Assembly: GCF_034479515.1 (NCBI RefSeq)
Contig: NZ_CP140152.1
Coordinates: 6,138,001-6,202,000, forward strand
Reading direction: 5' to 3'
From: Duganella zoogloeoides
GTDB taxonomy: Bacteria > Pseudomonadota > Gammaproteobacteria > Burkholderiales > Burkholderiaceae_D
Length of the DNA stretch: 64,000 bases
The translations under genes and the position numbers were made by a program. The notes below the pieces were generated by a model, which saw only the letters and a list, made by a program, of their open reading frames with translations, was not told the origin of the DNA and ran no database searches. This document shows, piece by piece, positions 7,963 to 16,932 of the stretch (position 1 is the stretch's first letter; the number at the start of each line of letters is the position of its first letter).

Positions 7963-9929
7963 TCTCGGTTGGGCAAGTTATCGATGTGAACCGGCGCCGG
8001 CGCGGCTGCATCGTGCAGGCCGAACATGCGCTGGTAAAAATACAGTTCCGCTTCCAGGGTGCGCACGATGTTTTCGCCCTTGCGGAAGCCATGGCCTTCG
8101 CCTTCGAGCGGCACGTACGCCACCGGCACGCCGCGTGCGCGCAGCGCATCGACCATCATCTCGGACTGCTGCGGCGGCACCACCTTGTCATCTAAGCCCT
8201 GGAAGAAAATCATCGGGCGCTTGAGGCGGTCGGTGTGGTTGATCGGCGACCGGGCCTGGTACAGCGCCTCGGCCTGCGGCTGCGGCGCAATCAGGTAGGC
8301 ATTGTAGTGCGATTCGAACTTGTGCGAGTCCTGGTCCAGCCCTTTCAGATCCGAGACGCCGTAGTAGCTGGCGCCCAGCTTGAACACGTCGTGGAACGTC
8401 AGCGCGCACAGCGTGGTCAGGCCACCGGCGCTGCCGCCCCGGATGATCAGGCGGTCGTTGTCGGCCAGTCCCCGTTCGACCAGCGCGCGGGCGCCGGCCA
8501 CGCAGTCTTCCACGTCCACGATGCCCCACTGGCCGCGCAGCAAATCGCGGTAAGCGCGGCCAAAGCCGGTGCTGCCGCCGTAGTTCACGTCCAGCACGCC
8601 GAAGCCCCGGCTGGTCCAGAACTGCGTGGCCAGTTTTAACGTGTTGACGGTCATGCCGGTGGGGCCGCCGTGGCTGATCACGATCACCGGCGGCTTGTCG
8701 CCGTCGGGCGCGGTGACAAGCGCATTGCGCGGCGGGTAGAAGAAGGCGTAGGCGGTACGGCCGTTGCTGGCAAACTCCAGGTTCAGCGGCACCGACAGGT
8801 TGGCTTCGTCGGGCAGGTCCTCGATCGACTGCGCCAGGATTTCCACGCCTTCTTCGGTGAAATCGATGCGCGCCAGTTCCAGCGCAATGGTCGGGCTGCC
8901 GGCCAGCATGGCGACATAGCCGGGCGCCACGCGCAGTTCGCGGATTTCCTCGTACGGGTTGGAGAGCGGTTCGAGCTTGCCGCTGGCCGGCAGCAGGCGC
9001 GCCAGGCGGCTCACGCCCTTGTCGATATAGGTGCAGATGATTTCGCCAGCCGAGCGGAAGCCGTACATGCTGTTGCCGAAGGTCCAGTGCGGGCCGCCGA
9101 ACTCCGCTTCCATCGGGCACAGCGCCTCGATTGCCTGATCGCCGCCCTGGCGGTACAGGTTCCACCAGCCGCTGCGGTCCGAGACGAAATGCAGCAGGCC
9201 GTCCGGCGACCACTCGGGCTGGCAGATCGATTCCTCGGCGCCGCCCGCCACCTGCACCGGGGCTGACAGCGTGCCGTCCGGGTTCACGCCGGCGCGCCAC
9301 AGGGTGGTGCCCTGCCACGGCATGCGCGGGTGGTCCCAGCTGAGCCACGCCAGCGTGCGGCCGTCCGGCGCGAGGCGCGGCGACGAGTAAAAGTCGGCGC
9401 CTTCAACCAGCACTTGTTCAACGCCGTCGAAGTCGAAGCCGAGCGCGCTGATGGTATTGACCGGCTGCGCGTGGTCGTTGCCATCGTCTGCGTGCAGTTC
9501 GCGCACGCCGATCAGGCGCTCATGCGCGCGGTCGAGCACGAAGTCGGCAAAACGGTGTTGGCCACCCTGCGACAGCGCCACCGGCACGGCGTGGTCGGCG
9601 TCGATGGCCAAGCGGTACAGGCGGTTATCGGCAAAATGCGAGAAATACACGGTGGCGCCATCGACCAGGTACGCGCCGCCGCCGTATTCGTGGACGCGGG
9701 TGCGCACGTTGAACGGTGCGGGCGTGAGTTCCTGTGTTTCGGCGCCGTGGTGGCGCAGCAGGGTGTTGCGGCCGGCTTCGGCCGCGCGGCCGGCCAGCCA
9801 GAAGATGTCGTTGCCGTCCGCGCCGCCCACCTGCAAGCCGGACATCGGCGTGGCGCCGGCCGCCACGCGCGCGGCGGTAATCGTCGAGGTCCAGGTGCCG
9901 TAGGGGGCGATGGTGGGCGTGGCGGTCAT
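7959..9929 (-). CDS. S9 family serine peptidase (acylaminoacyl-peptidase / prolyl oligopeptidase type)
   Basis: The 656-aa protein has an N-terminal WD-like beta-propeller region (about 1-380, with TolB-like segments such as SPRLAPDGRTLAWLSWDHP) and a C-terminal alpha/beta-hydrolase domain. The nucleophile elbow RGGSAGGL puts Ser near residue 500. QGLDDKVVPP supplies the acid (about 588) and GEGHGF the histidine (about 620). No signal peptide is seen, so it is probably cytoplasmic. A GGAG ribosome site precedes the ATG. It is divergent from hemE and is the first gene of a two-gene unit with the SNF2 protein, with a 4-nt overlap. The peptidase class is clear; its substrate is not. Confidence 0.92.
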   Translation of the reverse strand: MTATPTIAPYGTWTSTITAARVAAGATPMSGLQVGGADGNDIFWLAGRAAEAGRNTLLRHHGAETQELTPAPFNVRTRVHEYGGGAYLVDGATVYFSHFADNRLYRLAIDADHAVPVALSQGGQHRFADFVLDRAHERLIGVRELHADDGNDHAQPVNTISALGFDFDGVEQVLVEGADFYSSPRLAPDGRTLAWLSWDHPRMPWQGTTLWRAGVNPDGTLSAPVQVAGGAEESICQPEWSPDGLLHFVSDRSGWWNLYRQGGDQAIEALCPMEAEFGGPHWTFGNSMYGFRSAGEIICTYIDKGVSRLARLLPASGKLEPLSNPYEEIRELRVAPGYVAMLAGSPTIALELARIDFTEEGVEILAQSIEDLPDEANLSVPLNLEFASNGRTAYAFFYPPRNALVTAPDGDKPPVIVISHGGPTGMTVNTLKLATQFWTSRGFGVLDVNYGGSTGFGRAYRDLLRGQWGIVDVEDCVAGARALVERGLADNDRLIIRGGSAGGLTTLCALTFHDVFKLGASYYGVSDLKGLDQDSHKFESHYNAYLIAPQPQAEALYQARSPINHTDRLKRPMIFFQGLDDKVVPPQQSEMMVDALRARGVPVAYVPLEGEGHGFRKGENIVRTLEAELYFYQRMFGLHDAAAPAPVHIDNLPNRE

Positions 9930-10026
9930 GGCATCTCCAAAAAAGGGTGATCAAAGAGGCAAGCTTCCAGCGAAAGCGCACCCGGAGTGCGATAATAATC
10001 CTTTCGCCGCCATTTGATGATCACCG

Positions 10027-11109
10027 ATGCCACAATTCGCCCCGCTCCAGAATGATACTTTCCTGCGCGCGCTGCTGCGCCAGCCGACGGACCACACCCC
10101 CGTGTGGCTGATGCGCCAGGCGGGGCGCTACCTGCCGGAATACCGCGCCACGCGCCAGAAGGCCGGCTCGTTCATGGGCCTCGCTACCAATCCCGACTAC
10201 GCCACCGAAGTGACGTTGCAGCCGTTGGCCCGCTTCCCGCTCGATGCGGCGATCCTGTTCTCGGACATTCTGACCGTGCCCGACGCCATGGGCCTGGGCC
10301 TGTACTTCGTGGAGGGCGAGGGCCCGAAGTTCGAGCGTCCGCTCAAGACCGAGGCCGAAGTGCTGGCGCTGCGCGCGCCGGAACTCGATTCGCTCGACTA
10401 CGTGTTCAAGGCCGTCACGCAAATCCGCACTGAACTCAATGGCCGGGTGCCGCTGATCGGTTTCTCGGGCAGCCCGTGGACGCTGGCGTGCTACATGGTC
10501 GAGGGCCAGGGCTCGCGCGAGTTCCACACGATTAAAAAGATGCTGTACAGCCGCCCGGACCTTATGCACCACATCCTGTCCACCAACGCCCAGGCGGTGG
10601 CGGCCTACCTGAATGCCCAGATCGACGCTGGCGCCCAGGCCGTGATGATCTTCGACTCGTGGGGCGGTGCGCTGGCCGATGGCGCCTATCAGACCTTCTC
10701 GCTCGACTACATGCGCCAGGTGGTGTCCTTGCTCAAGCGCGAAAAGGACGGCGTCAAGATTCCGGCCATCGTCTTCACCAAGGGCGGCGGCCAGTGGATC
10801 GAACAGATCGCCGACACCGGCGCCGATGCCGTGGGCCTGGACTGGACCGCTAATCTCACCCGCGCGCGCGCCGCCGTGGGCCACAAGGTGGCGTTGCAGG
10901 GCAACCTGGACCCGGCCATCCTGTTCGCCAACCCGGAACAGATCGTGGCCGAAGTGCACAAGGTGCTCGACGCCTTCGGCAAGCCGCAGGACGGTAACGG
11001 CCACGTGTTCAACCTGGGCCACGGCATTTCACAATTCACGCCGCCGGAAAGCGTCTCGGTGATGGTGGAAGCGGTGCACAGCTACAGCCGGGCGCAACGC
11101 GCCAGCTAA
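10027..11109 (+). CDS. hemE: Uroporphyrinogen decarboxylase HemE
   Basis: HemE decarboxylates the four acetate side chains of uroporphyrinogen III to give coproporphyrinogen III in cytoplasmic heme synthesis. The 360-aa length is typical. Signature blocks visible are [16 protein letters not shown] near the N terminus (substrate-binding Arg), the catalytic-Asp region [14 protein letters not shown], and [16 protein letters not shown]. The gene is followed by a terminator and by an AT-rich gap rich in DnaA boxes before priA. The upstream divergent spacer to the S9 peptidase gene is 97 nt. Confidence 0.98.
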   Translation: MPQFAPLQNDTFLRALLRQPTDHTPVWLMRQAGRYLPEYRATRQKAGSFMGLATNPDYATEVTLQPLARFPLDAAILFSDILTVPDAMGLGLYFVEGEGPKFERPLKTEAEVLALRAPELDSLDYVFKAVTQIRTELNGRVPLIGFSGSPWTLACYMVEGQGSREFHTIKKMLYSRPDLMHHILSTNAQAVAAYLNAQIDAGAQAVMIFDSWGGALADGAYQTFSLDYMRQVVSLLKREKDGVKIPAIVFTKGGGQWIEQIADTGADAVGLDWTANLTRARAAVGHKVALQGNLDPAILFANPEQIVAEVHKVLDAFGKPQDGNGHVFNLGHGISQFTPPESVSVMVEAVHSYSRAQRAS

Positions 11110-11124
11110 GGGCAAGTTCCAGGG

Positions 11125-11159
11125 AAGGGGCACGTTTCCTCCGGGGACGTGCCCTTTTT
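11125..11159 (+). terminator. Intrinsic terminator after hemE
   Basis: GGGCACGT (11128-11135) pairs with ACGTGCCC (11147-11154) across a 12-nt loop, followed directly by five T residues. It lies 19 nt after the hemE stop. Confidence 0.75.
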
Positions 11160-11188
11160 GCTTGGTGCACCCGGGCAAGCAAACCGAC

Positions 11189-11661
11189 TTATGCACAATT
11201 TTTTCTGCTGCAAAAATAACAGGCACTGCCAATCTCCGCCCCGGGCATGCGCTTGCAAGTGATTGATTTTTATAGGTAAAATTTGTGTCATGAAAGGCAT
11301 GGTTGCTCTTCAATACCATGTTGCACACAATCGTGGAGCACGTTATTTTGCCATTCTCCACAAAGTTATCCACATAAACTGTGGATAAAAAATAAAAGGT
11401 CTTAGTAAACCGGGACTTAGCGCATGGTTGGGGATAATGTCGCTGCCCGGGGCTGTTTATAGTCCGCCTGGCATGCTAATTACTTTACTTATGCACAGCG
11501 GCGCATAAATACCCGGTTTAAAAGCCCCTCTATGGTGTATTTTTCAAGTGGTTGATTTTAAAGGAATTTAATTGCGACATTTCCCTGTTTGCCGACGCTA
11601 GCATGGGTGATGTCACCACTTTCTGTAGGTTAAGATTCCTTTGTCCACAAAGTTATCCACA
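11189..11661. other. DnaA-box cluster in the hemE-priA intergenic region (candidate origin or DnaA-binding locus)
   Basis: The 564-nt gap 11110-11673 has no gene and is much more AT-rich than its surroundings. Exact matches to the DnaA consensus TTATnCACA occur at 11189-11197, 11366-11374, 11380-11388 (reverse strand), 11489-11497 and 11653-11661. One-mismatch sites occur at 11354-11362, 11429-11437 and 11641-11649. Two box pairs (11356-11377 and 11643-11664) form a 22-nt direct repeat. An AT-rich stretch follows the boxes at 11385-11405, and another lies at 11505-11575. Adjacent hemE recalls the alphaproteobacterial oriC setting. It could instead be a DnaA titration site or DnaA-controlled promoter for priA. 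dnaA itself is not in the window. Confidence 0.6.
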
Positions 11662-11673
11662 TAAATCTGGCAC

Positions 11674-13710
11674 ATGACTGCACTCTTTCCGCACTGCATC
11701 TTGCGCATCGCGCTCGACACGCCGCTCAATGCTGTTTTCGACTATCGCTGGCATTGCGAAGCCGACGCGCGGCCGCAGGTGGGGCAGCTGGCGCTGGTGC
11801 CATTCGGCTCGCGCGAGGTGACCGGGCTGATCGTGGAGGTGCTTGATGAGACCGACGTGCCCGAAGCCAAGCTCAAGGATGCGCTGGCCGTGCGCAGCCA
11901 GTTGTCGCCGTTGTCGCCGCAATGGCTGGCGCTGGCCGGCTTTGCGGCCGACTACTACCAGCGCCCGCTGGGCGAGGTGGCGCTGCCCGGCCTGCCCAAG
12001 AACCTGCGGGTGAGCACCACGGTGGCGCTGGACCGGGCCATTAAAAAGCTGGCCAAAAACGAGGCGCCGCACGACGCCACGCCCGCCAACCCGCCGCCGC
12101 TCAATGCGCAGCAGCAGGAGGCGGCCGACGCCATCGGCGGCGCCACCGGCTTTACCCCTACGTTGCTGTACGGCGTAACCGGCAGCGGCAAGACCGAAGT
12201 GTATTTGCAGGCCTGCGACCAGGTGCTCACGCGCGAGCCGCACGCGCAAATCCTGATCCTGGTCCCCGAGATCAACCTCACGCCCCAGCTGGAAGGCAAT
12301 ATCCGCGCGCGGTTCCCGGGTGTGATGCTGGCCACCCTGCACAGCAGCCTGTCCGAGGGCGAGCGCATGCTGCACTGGCTGGCCGCCCACCAGGGCCGCG
12401 CGCGCATCGTGCTCGGCACCCGGCTGGCCATCCTTGCGTCGCTGCCGAACTTAAAACTGATCGTCATCGACGAGGAGCACGACCCGTCGTACAAGCAGCA
12501 GGAAGGCTTGCGGTATTCGGCGCGCGATCTGGCCGTGTGGCGCGCCTGGCAGCTGCAGATCCCGATCGTGCTGGGATCGGCCACGCCATCGCTGGAAAGC
12601 TGGCACCACGCGCAGTCGGGCCGCTACCGCAAGCTCGAGCTGCGCGAACGCGCCGTGAAAAACGCCGTGCTGCCGCAGGTGAAACTGCTGGACATGGAAC
12701 GCGACAAGCCGAAAGACGGGCTGACGGCGCAGCTGGTGGCGGCGCTCAAGCTGCGCATGGAGCGCGGCGAACAATCGCTATTATTCCTCAACCGCCGCGG
12801 CTACGCACCGGTGATCTGCTGCGAGTCGTGCGGCTGGATCAGCGAATGCACGCGCTGTACGTCGTTCATGGTGCTGCACCGCCCCGAACACCGGCTGCGC
12901 TGCCACCATTGCAGCCTGGAGCTGCGCATTCCGCGCCACTGCCCCACCTGCGGCAACGTCGATCTGCAGCCGCTGGGGCGCGGCACCCAGCGTGTCGAAG
13001 AAGGATTGCAGGCGCTGTTCCCGGAAGCGCGCGTGCTGCGCATCGACGCCGACTCCACCCGCAAGAAGGGCAGTGCGCAGGAAGCGTTCGACACCGTGCA
13101 CCGGGGCGAGGTCGATATCCTGATCGGCACCCAGATGGTGGCCAAGGGCCACGACTTCAAAAAACTCACCTTGGTCGGCATCCTCAATCCCGATACCGCG
13201 CTGTTCTCGCAGGATTACCGCGCCAGCGAGCGCCTGTTCGCGCAGCTGATGCAGGTGGCGGGACGGGCCGGGCGGGCCGGGCGCACCGAGAACGGCAGCG
13301 AGAGCGAAGTGCTGATCCAGACCCGCTACCCCCAGCATCCGCTGTACGGCGCGGTGGTCAACCACGACTACGACCACTTCGCCACCGCGCTGCTGGAAGA
13401 ACGCGAACAGGCGGCGCTGCCGCCATACCTGTTCCAGGCGCTGCTGCGCGCCGAGGCGCGCGAACTGGCCACGGCGCTGGAATTTTTGACGATTGCCCGC
13501 GATTGCCTGGCCCACCCGAACATCACCATCAACGACCCGATCCCGATGACGATGACGCGCGTGCACAACGTCGACCGCGCCCAGTTGCTGATCGAATCGC
13601 CATCACGCCCGCAGTTGCAGGCGTTCCTGAAGCAATGGATGGACATGCTGCGCTCGATGAAGACCAGCCGGGTGAAGTGGTCGCTGGAAGTGGACCCGCT
13701 CGATATCTAG
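11674..13710 (+). CDS. priA: Primosomal replication restart helicase PriA
   Basis: PriA recognises stalled forks and reloads the replisome. The 678-aa protein has an N-terminal DNA-binding domain (1-110), Walker A GVTGSGKTE (about 166-174), the DEEH box (VIDEEHDPSYKQQ), and the zinc-binding insert with paired cysteines (CCESCGWISECTRC, then CHHC, then CPTCG). These are followed by the RecA2 motifs GTQMVAKGHDF and QVAGRAGRAGR. The start ATG lies 12 nt beyond the last DnaA box, so DnaA bound there could affect its expression (inference). A terminator follows, shared with the convergent argP-type gene. Confidence 0.98.
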   Translation: MTALFPHCILRIALDTPLNAVFDYRWHCEADARPQVGQLALVPFGSREVTGLIVEVLDETDVPEAKLKDALAVRSQLSPLSPQWLALAGFAADYYQRPLGEVALPGLPKNLRVSTTVALDRAIKKLAKNEAPHDATPANPPPLNAQQQEAADAIGGATGFTPTLLYGVTGSGKTEVYLQACDQVLTREPHAQILILVPEINLTPQLEGNIRARFPGVMLATLHSSLSEGERMLHWLAAHQGRARIVLGTRLAILASLPNLKLIVIDEEHDPSYKQQEGLRYSARDLAVWRAWQLQIPIVLGSATPSLESWHHAQSGRYRKLELRERAVKNAVLPQVKLLDMERDKPKDGLTAQLVAALKLRMERGEQSLLFLNRRGYAPVICCESCGWISECTRCTSFMVLHRPEHRLRCHHCSLELRIPRHCPTCGNVDLQPLGRGTQRVEEGLQALFPEARVLRIDADSTRKKGSAQEAFDTVHRGEVDILIGTQMVAKGHDFKKLTLVGILNPDTALFSQDYRASERLFAQLMQVAGRAGRAGRTENGSESEVLIQTRYPQHPLYGAVVNHDYDHFATALLEEREQAALPPYLFQALLRAEARELATALEFLTIARDCLAHPNITINDPIPMTMTRVHNVDRAQLLIESPSRPQLQAFLKQWMDMLRSMKTSRVKWSLEVDPLDI

Positions 13711-13714
13711 CCGC

Positions 13715-13741
13715 AAAAAGGCGCATGGACGCCTTTTTTGT
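13715..13741. terminator. Terminator between priA and the convergent LysR gene
   Basis: AAAAAGGCG and CGCCTTTTT form a 9-bp stem around a short loop, followed by further T residues. The A/T symmetry lets it act for both converging genes. Confidence 0.75.
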
Positions 13742-13751
13742 TTTCAGGCAG

Positions 13752-14660
13752 TTACGTTTGCAGCAATACCCGCCGCGCTGTCGCCACCAACTGTTCGCTC
13801 AGGATGCGCGTAAACGGCGTATCGAGCTTCCATGCATGCCAGTTCAATGCTACGTCCACGTGGTGACCCGGCGCCAGGTCGATTAACCGGTCCTCGGCCA
13901 GCGCGCGCGCCACCTGCGGCAGCGGCATCAGGCCGTAGGCCAGGCTGCCGTAGAGGCATTCGAGGCTGGCGGCCGACGGCGGCATGGTGTGGTGCGGGTA
14001 CGGGCCTTTCAAATCGAGCACGTCGCGCAGGAAGCCGGCCGTCATGTCGGCGTCTGTGGTCATGGCCGGCGCCAGTTGCGCCGCTTCCACGATAAAACCA
14101 TCGCCGAACCAGTGGCCCGCAAACACCGGGGTAGCCACGCACACGTAGCGCATCACCCCCAGCGGCGTAACCGTCGGACCGGCGCCGCTGCCACCATTTG
14201 CCGGCTGGTCGTCCGGGCCTGCCGCTGCAACCGCGCCAAATACGCTACCCTCCCGCACCAGATGCAGGGCCTTGGCACGGTCGGCCTGTTCGATATTGAG
14301 CTGGCAACGGGGCGGCGACAGCAACGGCTGCAAACTGAGCGGCAACCACGTGGCCAGGCTGGCCGCATCAACCGCCAATCCCACCTCGGGCATGCTAATC
14401 TTGTTGCCGAGATCGATATCGAGCGCCGCTTCCATCAATTTGACGTTGCGGTGGTGCGATACCAGCCGCTGTCCGAGGCCGGTGGCCACCGCCGGCTGGC
14501 CGCGCACGACCAGCAGCCGGCCGGCCGCGTCTTCCAGCGCCTTGATACGCTGCGACACGGCCGACTGGCTGATGCCCAGCGCCAGGGCGGCTTTTTCGAA
14601 GCTGCCCTGGCTGACGACGGCATCGAGCACGGCCAGCGAACGATAATCGAGGTGGTCCAT
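13752..14660 (-). CDS. argP: LysR-family transcriptional regulator, ArgP type
   Basis: The 302-aa protein begins with the ArgP-like winged helix-turn-helix LDYRSLAVLDAVVSQGSFEKAA and GISQSAVSQRIKALED (residues about 4-45), followed by a LysR substrate-binding domain. ArgP regulators respond to lysine and arginine and in many bacteria control an amino-acid exporter (argO/lysE). No exporter gene is adjacent here. It is divergent from a dihydrolipoyl dehydrogenase gene across about 105 AT-rich nt, which may hold control sites for both. The family is clear; the ArgP subtype rests on the N-terminal pattern. Confidence 0.85.
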   Translation of the reverse strand: MDHLDYRSLAVLDAVVSQGSFEKAALALGISQSAVSQRIKALEDAAGRLLVVRGQPAVATGLGQRLVSHHRNVKLMEAALDIDLGNKISMPEVGLAVDAASLATWLPLSLQPLLSPPRCQLNIEQADRAKALHLVREGSVFGAVAAAGPDDQPANGGSGAGPTVTPLGVMRYVCVATPVFAGHWFGDGFIVEAAQLAPAMTTDADMTAGFLRDVLDLKGPYPHHTMPPSAASLECLYGSLAYGLMPLPQVARALAEDRLIDLAPGHHVDVALNWHAWKLDTPFTRILSEQLVATARRVLLQT

Positions 14661-14765
14661 AAGCTGTACTTATAAAATTTTAAAACAATAAGCAATACTA
14701 ATTGATTTTGCCGCACAGCAAATATTTTGTGTTTCAATCGGAACCGCCCCAGGGCAATGCATACA

Positions 14766-16205
14766 ATGAAAACTATTAAGACAGAAGTAGCTGTGATCGG
14801 CGGCGGTACCGCCGGCATGACGGCCTACCGTGCCGCCTCCAGCGGCGGCAAGAAAACCGTGCTGATCGAGGGCAACGTGTTTGGCACCACGTGCGCGCGC
14901 GTGGGCTGCATGCCCAGCAAGCTGCTGATCTCGGCTGCCGACGCCGCTCACGCGGTGCGCGAAGCGGCGCCGTTCGGGGTCCAGGCGGGCGAACTGACGA
15001 TCGACGGCCGCGCCGTGATGGCGCGCGTGCGCAGCGAGCGCGACCGCTTCGTCGGTTTCGTTACCGAGGCGGTGGACAACTATCCGGCGGCGGACAAGCT
15101 GCATGGCTACGCGCGCTTCCTCAGTCCCACCCGCTTGCAGGTCGATGAACACACCATCGTCGAGACCGAGCGGGTGGTGATCGCCACCGGTTCCAGCGCC
15201 ATCGTGCCCGACGAGTGGCGCGCCGGCCCGCGCGTGATCACCAGCGATGACGTGTTTTACTGGGATGATCTGCCCAAGTCGATCGCCATTGCCGGCGCCG
15301 GCGTGATCGGCCTGGAACTGGGCCAGGCGCTGCACCGCCTCGGCGTGCGGGTGACGATTTTCGGGCGCGGCGGCAGCGTGGCGCAACTGGGCGATCCCGA
15401 GGTGCTGAGCGTGGCGCGCAAGGTGCTCAAGGACGAGCTGGACCTGCGCTTCGATACCAAGGTGGTCAAGGTGGAACAGCATGGCGAACAGGTCACTGTC
15501 ACCAGCGAGCACAAGGACGGAGAGAGTCGCACCGAACACTTCGACTACCTGCTGTCGGCGATCGGCCGCAAGCCCAACCTGGGCAAACTGGGCCTGGAGC
15601 ACACGGGCCTGGTGCGCGACCACCACGGCGTGCCGGTCTATAACAAGTACACCATGCAGTGCGGCGACAGCGCCATCTTCATCGGCGGCGATGCCGACGA
15701 CGAGCTGCCGCTGCTGCCGGAGGCGGCCGACCAGGGCCGCATTGCCGGCGACAACGCCGCGCGCTACCCGGACGTGCGTCCGGGCCTGCGCCGCACGCCG
15801 CTGGGCATCGTCTTCACCGACCCGCAGATCGCCACGGCCGGCGCCAGCTACAAGCAATTGTGCGACTCGCACCCGGGCCGCTTCGCGGTGGGCCAGGTGT
15901 CGTTCGAGAACCAGGGCCGCAGCCGGGTGATGTTGCAGAACAAGGGGTTATTGCGCGTGTACGCGGAATTCCGCAGCGGCCGCTTTTTGGGCGCCGAGAT
16001 GATCGGTCCCCGCGCCGAGCACATCGGCCACCTGCTGGCCTGGGCCGCGCAGGCGGGCCTGAGCGTATCGGCCATGCTGGACATGCCGTTTTACCACCCG
16101 GTGGTGGAGGAGGGCGTGCGCACGGCGCTGCGCCACCTGGCGCACGAGCTGGCCAACGAGCCGAAGCACGACGATCCGTGCGTCGATTGCACGCCGGCGC
16201 CGTAA
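14766..16205 (+). CDS. Dihydrolipoyl dehydrogenase family flavoprotein (stand-alone)
   Basis: The 479-aa pyridine nucleotide-disulfide oxidoreductase has an N-terminal FAD-binding GGGTAG motif, the redox-active disulfide C43-A-R-V-G-C48, a second GAGVIGLELG dinucleotide-binding motif near 180, and a C-terminal dimerisation domain with the His-Pro pair in FYHPVVEEG. It carries no lipoyl domain and no dehydrogenase-complex partner is nearby, so it may serve another disulfide or soluble partner. The C terminus has an extra CVDC. An ATG 9 nt upstream is an alternative start; MKTIKTEVAVIGG fits the family better. It is divergent from argP. Confidence 0.9.
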   Translation: MKTIKTEVAVIGGGTAGMTAYRAASSGGKKTVLIEGNVFGTTCARVGCMPSKLLISAADAAHAVREAAPFGVQAGELTIDGRAVMARVRSERDRFVGFVTEAVDNYPAADKLHGYARFLSPTRLQVDEHTIVETERVVIATGSSAIVPDEWRAGPRVITSDDVFYWDDLPKSIAIAGAGVIGLELGQALHRLGVRVTIFGRGGSVAQLGDPEVLSVARKVLKDELDLRFDTKVVKVEQHGEQVTVTSEHKDGESRTEHFDYLLSAIGRKPNLGKLGLEHTGLVRDHHGVPVYNKYTMQCGDSAIFIGGDADDELPLLPEAADQGRIAGDNAARYPDVRPGLRRTPLGIVFTDPQIATAGASYKQLCDSHPGRFAVGQVSFENQGRSRVMLQNKGLLRVYAEFRSGRFLGAEMIGPRAEHIGHLLAWAAQAGLSVSAMLDMPFYHPVVEEGVRTALRHLAHELANEPKHDDPCVDCTPAP

Positions 16206-16215
16206 GGTAGAGCAC

Positions 16216-16313
16216 CTGACGAAACCTTCAGAGCAAGGCGCAGCAACGAAGACAGTACGAATGTACGGCGAGGCGCTGCAACGCAGCTATGGAGGTTTCG
16301 TTTGGTCCGTCAG
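16216..16313. repeat. Palindromic intergenic repeat, family A copy 2
   Basis: Nested inverted arms CTGACG/CGTCAG (16216-16221 and 16308-16313) and CGAAACC/GGTTTCG (16220-16226 and 16294-16300) enclose a GC-rich core with central inverted GTACG units. The reverse complement of the core aligns with the 1659-1763 element. The right arm contains the TGA stop (16310-16312) of the downstream minus-strand gene, as the other copy contains the tatC stop. It lies between two converging genes. Confidence 0.8.
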
Positions 16314-16792
16314 TTCAGCGTTGCGCCGAGGCGGCCTTGCGTGGCCAGCTCGCGGATCATGCCCACAGTATCGATATCGGCCTCCTTGTACGCCGAGCGC
16401 TTGAATTCGTCGTACATGGCATTGGCCGCATCGGTTTCGGCGTCGTGGCCGTCGTCGTACTGGAAGCGCACGTACAGCGTTTCCGGCGTCGGCTGCTCGA
16501 TGCTCATGGTGAGCGTGGATGCAGTGATGTCGTTTTGCGCCGGCACGTCGTACACCACGCGCTGCAACGGCTCCAGGCGCACGCGGTCTTCGATCACCAG
16601 TTGGCCGTAGCGCAGGCGGCGGCGGAAACTGTTGTCGGTGCGCTCGTCGATGATGGCTTCGTCGAGTTGCGGCACGAACAGCTTTGGCGATTCAGCGCGC
16701 AGCACCAGGCCGCTCCACAGTTGTTCGACCGTCAAGGCGTCAAGCAGCGGGTTGAGCGGGTCGTTAATTTCAATCAGGTGTTCAAATTTCAT
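16310..16792 (-). CDS. AtaL-like / DUF1857 SRPBCC family protein
   Basis: The 160-aa protein starting MKFEHLIEINDPLNPLLDAL matches the AtaL-like (DUF1857) SRPBCC fold, whose members bind hydrophobic ligands in a helix-grip cavity. Conserved-looking segments are LWSGLVLRAESP (about 25-36) and the strand-rich middle ending in YVRFQYDDGHD. The chosen ATG fits the family N terminus; a longer reading frame continues upstream through a repeat and is not credible. No partner gene suggests a pathway. Its stop lies in a palindromic repeat. Confidence 0.8.
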   Translation of the reverse strand: MKFEHLIEINDPLNPLLDALTVEQLWSGLVLRAESPKLFVPQLDEAIIDERTDNSFRRRLRYGQLVIEDRVRLEPLQRVVYDVPAQNDITASTLTMSIEQPTPETLYVRFQYDDGHDAETDAANAMYDEFKRSAYKEADIDTVGMIRELATQGRLGATLN

Positions 16793-16798
16793 GGCTAA

Positions 16799-16903
16799 GC
16801 CTGTAGCAGTTGGCGCCAGTGCGCGTTCAGCCCCAGATGGTAACGCAATCGGCAATTTCAACTGCTCTACCGGTGGCAAGAAGCCGCCACTGCTACAATA
16901 GGC
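16799..16903. repeat. Imperfect inverted repeat upstream of rep
   Basis: GTAGCAGTTGGCG (16803-16815) pairs with CGCCACTGCTAC (16885-16896) with one bulged base, and the flanking CCT/AGG bases extend the pairing. The right arm carries TACAAT (16894-16899), a good -10 hexamer for rep, although no clear -35 is seen. This is a third palindrome type, different from families A and B. Confidence 0.55.
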
Positions 16904-16932
16904 GGCTCTTCTCACCCCTCCTGTTAGCGTTC

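Noticed and set aside
3430-7989. Long plus-strand open frames (809 and 693 codons) opposite the SNF2 gene
   Set aside because: They are antisense to a gene with clear SNF2 motifs and are rich in His, Arg, Gln and Ala without any domain, the usual by-product of high GC at third codon positions.
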